This document shows positions 61,428-64,000 of a DNA stretch of 64,000 nucleotides, piece after piece. The notes under the pieces are model-generated. The model did not search any database and was not told where the DNA came from. It saw only the letters and a list, made by a program, of their open reading frames with translations. The first letter of the stretch is position 1. Each line of letters begins with the position of its first letter. The position numbers were made by a program, and so were the translations under genes. The DNA is from Glandiceps talaboti (taxonomy: Eukaryota > Hemichordata > Enteropneusta > Spengelidae), in contig NC_135553.1 in NCBI RefSeq assembly GCF_964340395.1, positions 11,546,001-11,610,000 on the forward strand, written 5' to 3'.

Positions 61428-63658
61428 CTTTTCTGCTGAAATAAATTTCAATTTAATTCAATCCAATTAAAGAGAAGGTTCAAGTCATCATAACTACATA
61501 TGTACCAATATTTCACACATCTATTGACTTGACATTTATATTCTCCTTTGTACAGTTACAATTAGAGGCAAGCTCCTACACATTGCTACCCATTAATATC
61601 GCTGCCATCATGACCACACTTGGTCTCTGATTGGTTGCTCGCGGCGACTAGGTTGCATATAAACAAGATGACATCATTTAATAATGTAAATATACATAAA
61701 ATATACATAAAAATAATGGTACAAGTTTAGGGTGTAAATAAATATACAAAATGTAGCTTTACCCTATGGTGAAGAGGAAAGCTGTACATACCTTTGACAT
61801 TTGTATCAGAAACTATTGAGATGAAATCTGACAAAGTATCATAGCCATCAATTGTACCATCAACAACCAGACTATGGGTCAATGTGAAATTACCATATAG
61901 GATAAATGGCTCTAAAATCACCTGGTCAGATGACTTTGTAAGAACATCTTCAGCAGTGGCGCTTAGATCAATTCCATTCACTTCACCAACATACACATTT
62001 CCTTCAACTGGAAAATAGCAGATTGGATTAATTTGCATAAATAGCTATATTCATACAGTTTAGTATGTTTACTCAAGAGGAATTGGCATTCCAGGATATA
62101 AATGACATTTTTGTAATCATTGGGTTCTGGAGTGTTATTTCCTGATTTTATATGACTTATATTATGTGGGATTGCTAAGATATGCATTAATTAAACTTGT
62201 TTCTCATTCATTATTCAGTGGAGGTCCTTGCTATGGACATACGTTGTCTCATGGTAGTCAGGAGGCATGCACATGAAATAGGTGGTAAAAAGGTAAAATC
62301 TACCCACTCCGCCACTATAAGAGTACACTTTGGTTATATAATTATGTATATTATGCTACCAACAGCATGATGAATCAATAATCATCAACTGGCATACATG
62401 ACTTTTAGACCTTCCCAATGGTACATTGGAGAGTTTGGACAGTTGAAATAAAAAGAGACATATCCCCAGACATCTCAGTTTTTAAAAATCTAATCACAAA
62501 TTTTGAAGTCATCATGTAGTAGGTGTTAATATTTTGGAAATTTGTTTAAATTTGTGTAACAATCAATCATTTATTTACAGACAATTTATAAAATTAACTA
62601 GACAGTAACTGTCAAAGGCATTGAACAAACAAACACCAAAAAGGGTTTTAAAAAAGGTATGTAAGAGCTAAAAACAGACTATGGTCAGATCACAATTCTC
62701 GATATTTTACCTTATACTAGATCTAGTATGAGGTAAAATGTTCAAGGGTGACGCTGAAACAAGATTGACTTCATCTTGCTTACATAAGTAACAGTGCATG
62801 ACTTATGTAGTGCATGGAACAGAAGTACCAGTGTCAGCCAAGAATTCAAATGATGGCCATTTTTAAGGTACATCTAGGTGGTAAAATTATGCGAAAATTG
62901 TTCTATATGTCTTAAAATTAATGAGTACAACACCTGTGATGTTATTACGGAATGTCTTGACACCAAACACTGTCTTGGGTTCTGTCACTTTCATCACAAT
63001 ATCGTCAAACTTATCAAGATCTACACCGTCTACGGTTGCTCTGTCCAACATCTTTATATCACCAGAAACGGAGAAACCATTTACAAATGTCTTGACACCT
63101 GTCAGAGAAAAGAAAATGTGCCATCAATAAAGTAATGTAAGTGTTAAGAATTTTGTGTTAAGATCTACTGTTGCACTTGTCTTACATGGTTATAATACCA
63201 GAGATGAAGAACCTCTTCAAAAAAATGTATTCAATACCTGTCCATGCAAAGACATACCATCAAGAAAGTACTTTAACAACATTAAGACATTTTTTTATAT
63301 TTGTTAAGATCTACTGTTACACTGTTCAGCACAGAGACAGAGAAAAACAGATAGTTATTTACTAGTATCTCTGAAAAGCAACGTTGAAATCACAGTTTAA
63401 GCTATAAAAACAAATCAGTTTTACCTGTAATTTTCTGATCACCCTTTACCAGTACAGCTTCACTAGATAAATCAATTCCATTGACACTGTCTGATATCAC
63501 ATTTTGGGTAAAATCAGTGGTTCCTGTAATTGTCACACTACCATCGATGTTCTGAGCTGTTGTCAGGGTAACAAGATCTTCAGAGATATCTACTCCATTG
63601 ATAGTAGTCGTGGTAACATCACCAGTAACATGTACAGCCTTCATGAACTCTTTCCTGC
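47155..63658 (-). CDS. Large extracellular NG-I-D repeat protein with C-terminal EAR propeller (5' part outside window)
   Basis: Exons in transcript order: 63658-63425, 63098-62934, 62007-61792, 61266-61166, 61011-60858, 60536-60363, 59595-59500, 59119-58972, 58197-58052, 57646-57477, 56821-56692, 56177-56008, 55357-55144, 54063-53839, 52830-52613, 51940-51748, 50679-50388, 49703-49552, 49093-48879, 48483-48258, 47669-47448, 47354-47155. All junctions are GT-AG and all 21 phase joins agree, giving at least 1353 residues. About 20 repeats with a core such as 'VNGIDLS', separated by 'ITG-KTF'-like turns, are followed by a helical linker with one Cys and two sequons, then EAR repeats. EAR/EPTP repeats are known from LGI, ADGRV1 and TSPEAR, where they form extracellular beta-propellers. 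Signal peptide and upstream domains would lie right of the window. The repeat part matches no family I can name. Confidence 0.85.
47688..47770. repeat. Three copies of a palindromic 'caagtgtcacttg' unit
   Basis: 'atcaagtgtcacttggttgatgtt' recurs three times with spacers of about 28-33 bases. The core 'caagtgtcacttg' is itself an inverted repeat. The array lies 19 bases upstream of the acceptor of the last EAR-repeat exon, in the branch-point and polypyrimidine region. Confidence 0.85.
49232..49390 (-). repeat. Dispersed repeat, family E copy 2
   Basis: Reverse complement of the copy at 27180-27353, sharing 'atattcat', 'tgtctgct', 'tggtgtttcttgg' and 'atgacttca'. It lies in the intron between two EAR exons. 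Confidence 0.6.
49489..49520. repeat. (TGAA)n microsatellite
   Basis: About seven TGAA units, 30 bases downstream (minus strand) of an EAR-exon donor. A separate GATC/GATT/GCTC low-complexity stretch lies at 47797-47865. Confidence 0.9.
52040..52175. mobile_element. Probable SINE fragment
   Basis: The block 'ctccgggtactctggtttcc' followed by 'gatggccctcactgg', 'cttgggagac' and a terminal ATT-rich tail has the look of the body and 3' end of an invertebrate SINE. 'ccgggtactc-ggtttcct' is a widespread SINE-type motif as I recall it. Only one copy is in the window, so this rests on motif memory. Confidence 0.4.
52284..52612 (-). repeat. About 90-bp tandem array made from an exon 3' end and its splice donor
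   Basis: Three units, with joins near 52284, 52375, 52465 and 52557, repeat the last part of exon 52830-52613 plus its donor and following intron. On the minus strand they read 'AVNRLDDFVISGHK' then GCATGT, 'AVNGLDDFVLSQDK' then GTATGT, and 'AVSGVDDFVISGHK' then GTATGT. The real exon end reads 'AVNAEDDFDISGHK' then GTATGC. The copies stay open in the same frame. They may be decayed copies, or short alternative exons or donors; the acceptor-like AG within each unit would not give a phase-matching chain. Confidence 0.75.
53455..53808. mobile_element. Foldback MITE, family B copy 2
   Basis: Left arm 'tatatggataaggat' to 'cctacttgaaaaatcaata' is mirrored by the right arm ending 'atcctcatccatatggccac'. 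The arms are about 100 bases. Most complete copy of the family also seen at 16297-16600 and 63791-64000. It ends 31 bases before the donor-side boundary of exon 54063-53839. Confidence 0.8.
54565..54880 (+). repeat. Dispersed repeat, family F copy 3
   Basis: Collinear with 46388-46600 ('caataccgaaaa', 'atgcatacctg', 'atgcaaatga', 'gataaacataac', 'cttgcagtgttttctg'). It extends further right. An open frame on the minus strand here reads only repeat sequence. Confidence 0.7.
55555..55740. mobile_element. Foldback element with a perfect 12-bp inner hairpin
   Basis: 'ctcagaccacta' (55618-55629) pairs perfectly with 'tagtggtctgag' (55640-55651) around a 10-base loop. Outer blocks 'tgcctgccc' and 'ggtaggca' extend the inverted symmetry with gaps. 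Lies in an intron of the EAR gene. The stem is too short for a microRNA precursor. Confidence 0.55.
56480..56550 (-). mobile_element. tRNA-derived SINE head, copy 1
   Basis: Minus strand reads a tRNA-like 5' region with a box A-like stretch 'tggtcaaatggttagagtgg' and, about 30 bases later, box B-like 'gggttcgagcc'. The spacing fits an internal RNA polymerase III promoter. The acceptor stem is not perfect and the body continues leftward, so a SINE is preferred over a functional tRNA. A diverged relative lies at 59181-59256 in the same orientation. Confidence 0.65.
56935..57060. mobile_element. Family D element, partial degenerate copy
   Basis: Resembles the left half of 37473-37730: 'gcgagcatga', a 'gagatgaga'-like block, 'gttaagata-acacaa', 'agatagcagagattgacct' with one change, and 'ctgtgaaagtg'. 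The right terminus is not recognisable. Confidence 0.55.
59181..59256 (-). mobile_element. tRNA-derived SINE head, copy 2 (decayed)
   Basis: Aligns with 56480-56550: 'agtggcaaggctc', 'tactccaagctggccactct', 'ccattgga-aattatgat'. The box B-like region has lost the 'ttcga' core, so it is probably inactive. Confidence 0.6.
59347..59405 (-). pseudogene. Decayed copy of exon 59595-59500
   Basis: On the minus strand it reads 'VDFDRALTFGDIQTTT', against 'TDFDRAVTLGDTQTIT' in the functional exon about 150 bases upstream in the transcript. The homology continues into the intron. At the splice position the functional exon has G-GTAAG, while this copy has G-AGAAG, so the normal donor is lost. A GTATGG three bases later could act only in a different phase. 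The 5' half of the exon is not recognisable. Confidence 0.7.
61341..61426. repeat. Two (TA)n microsatellites
   Basis: TA runs at about 61341-61357 and 61391-61426, separated by mixed TATG and unique sequence, just upstream of exon 61266-61166 in an intron of the EAR gene. Confidence 0.95.
62704..62739. repeat. 36-bp near-perfect palindrome
   Basis: The sequence is symmetric around the AGATCT at its centre; 17 of 18 base pairs are Watson-Crick and one is T-G (62713/62730). It lies in the intron between exons 63098-62934 and 62007-61792. It has no loop, so it is more cruciform-like than RNA-hairpin-like. Confidence 0.85.
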
Positions 63659-63790
63659 CTGAAATATACAAGATGAAAGTAATAAATTTGGTTTTAAATT
63701 GGCTCTTTCTGAGTTCATGTGTTTTTGAGACTTAATTTTTGCTGTACATTAAAATATATCTGTTGTATTCTAATTACTCAGAAGCACAAT

Positions 63791-64000
63791 ATTTAAATTG
63801 GCGATATGGATAAAATTTGGTATTTATTTTAGGTTTTTATTCAAAAAACAACTTTCTTATGTTTTCCTACTTGAAAAACCAATGTGAACCAACATGTACC
63901 AAGTCCTTGTTTGTAACTTAATACACTGCAAACAATTTAGAACATGTGAAATATTTGTTGCTGCACAGACAATAACAAATTTTTTTTACACACGCTGTGG
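63791..64000. mobile_element. Foldback MITE, family B copy 3, cut by window edge
   Basis: Contains 'gatatggata', 'tttggtatttatttta', 'tttcctacttgaaaaa-caatgtgaa' and 'acaataacaaa', in the order of 53455-53808. The right half lies beyond the window. The next upstream exon of the EAR gene must also lie beyond. Confidence 0.7.

Larger units (their letters stand above)
51748..63658 (-). other. NG-I-D repeat module (16 exons) plus helical linker
   Basis: Cores by exon from the 5' side: INGVDIS, VNGIDLS, VDGVDLD, VNGIDLS, IDGYDTL, IDGVDIS, VNGLDIS, VNTVDIS, VDGVNTT, VNGHDLY, INNFDMS, LDGVDPA, VNGVEVV, VSGIDVS, VNGVSLQ, VHGIHLA, IDGVDLS, VDGVNVT, LNGIDIE, AVNAEDDFDIS and a final DDVIDLS. Between cores runs a pattern 'D-VTL-x-Q-x-ITG-x-KTF' with alternating beta-type residues and 'GDV' turns, giving a unit of about 36-40 residues. 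Many exon boundaries split the Gly of 'ITG' in phase 1, so exons are symmetric or pair into symmetric sets, which eases duplication. Copies have diverged strongly. The exon at 51748-51940 ends the array and adds a helix-prone stretch. Confidence 0.75.

Overview
The window is nuclear DNA from an animal. It is AT-rich, with GT-AG introns of roughly 0.3-2 kb, poly(A) signals, microsatellites, foldback/MITE-type elements and a tRNA-derived SINE. The gene content (a mesothelin/stereocilin/otoancorin-type glycoprotein beside an EAR-repeat protein) suggests an invertebrate deuterostome such as a hemichordate or lancelet. That placement is an inference; no diagnostic marker gene is present.

Layout. 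1-20.28 kb: no supportable gene, only simple repeats and dispersed repeats. 20.3-20.8 kb (+): a compact gene for a 155-residue two-pass membrane protein with a run of ten arginines, preceded by a short upstream ORF. 20.8-25.1 kb: intergenic, with two local tandem duplications and one inverted-repeat element. 25.17-45.49 kb (+): a complete 27-exon gene for a 1274-residue secreted, probably GPI-anchored mesothelin-superfamily protein. It has a signal peptide, an alpha-solenoid of short leucine-rich helical repeats, an RKKR furin-type site at residues 942-945 and a 329-residue C-terminal fragment. All 27 exon phases join to one open frame. 45.5-47.15 kb: a convergent intergenic gap. 47.15-63.66 kb (-): the 3' 22 exons of a second large gene, running right to left, whose 5' end lies beyond the window. 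It encodes about 20 copies of a short 'NG-[IV]-D-[IL]-S' repeat, then a short helical linker, then an EAR (EPTP) beta-propeller region.

How the genes may work together. Both large genes appear to encode extracellular proteins, and they lie tail to tail with 1.7 kb between stop codons. In vertebrates the two families are represented by proteins of sensory and epithelial apical surfaces (stereocilin, otoancorin, mesothelin; TSPEAR, ADGRV1, LGI). A shared epithelial-surface role is possible but is not shown by the sequence.

Items most worth a second look are the NG-I-D repeat family and its modular exons, decayed and tandemly copied exon pieces in its introns, a microRNA-like hairpin in an intron of the mesothelin-type gene, and several inverted-repeat element families.
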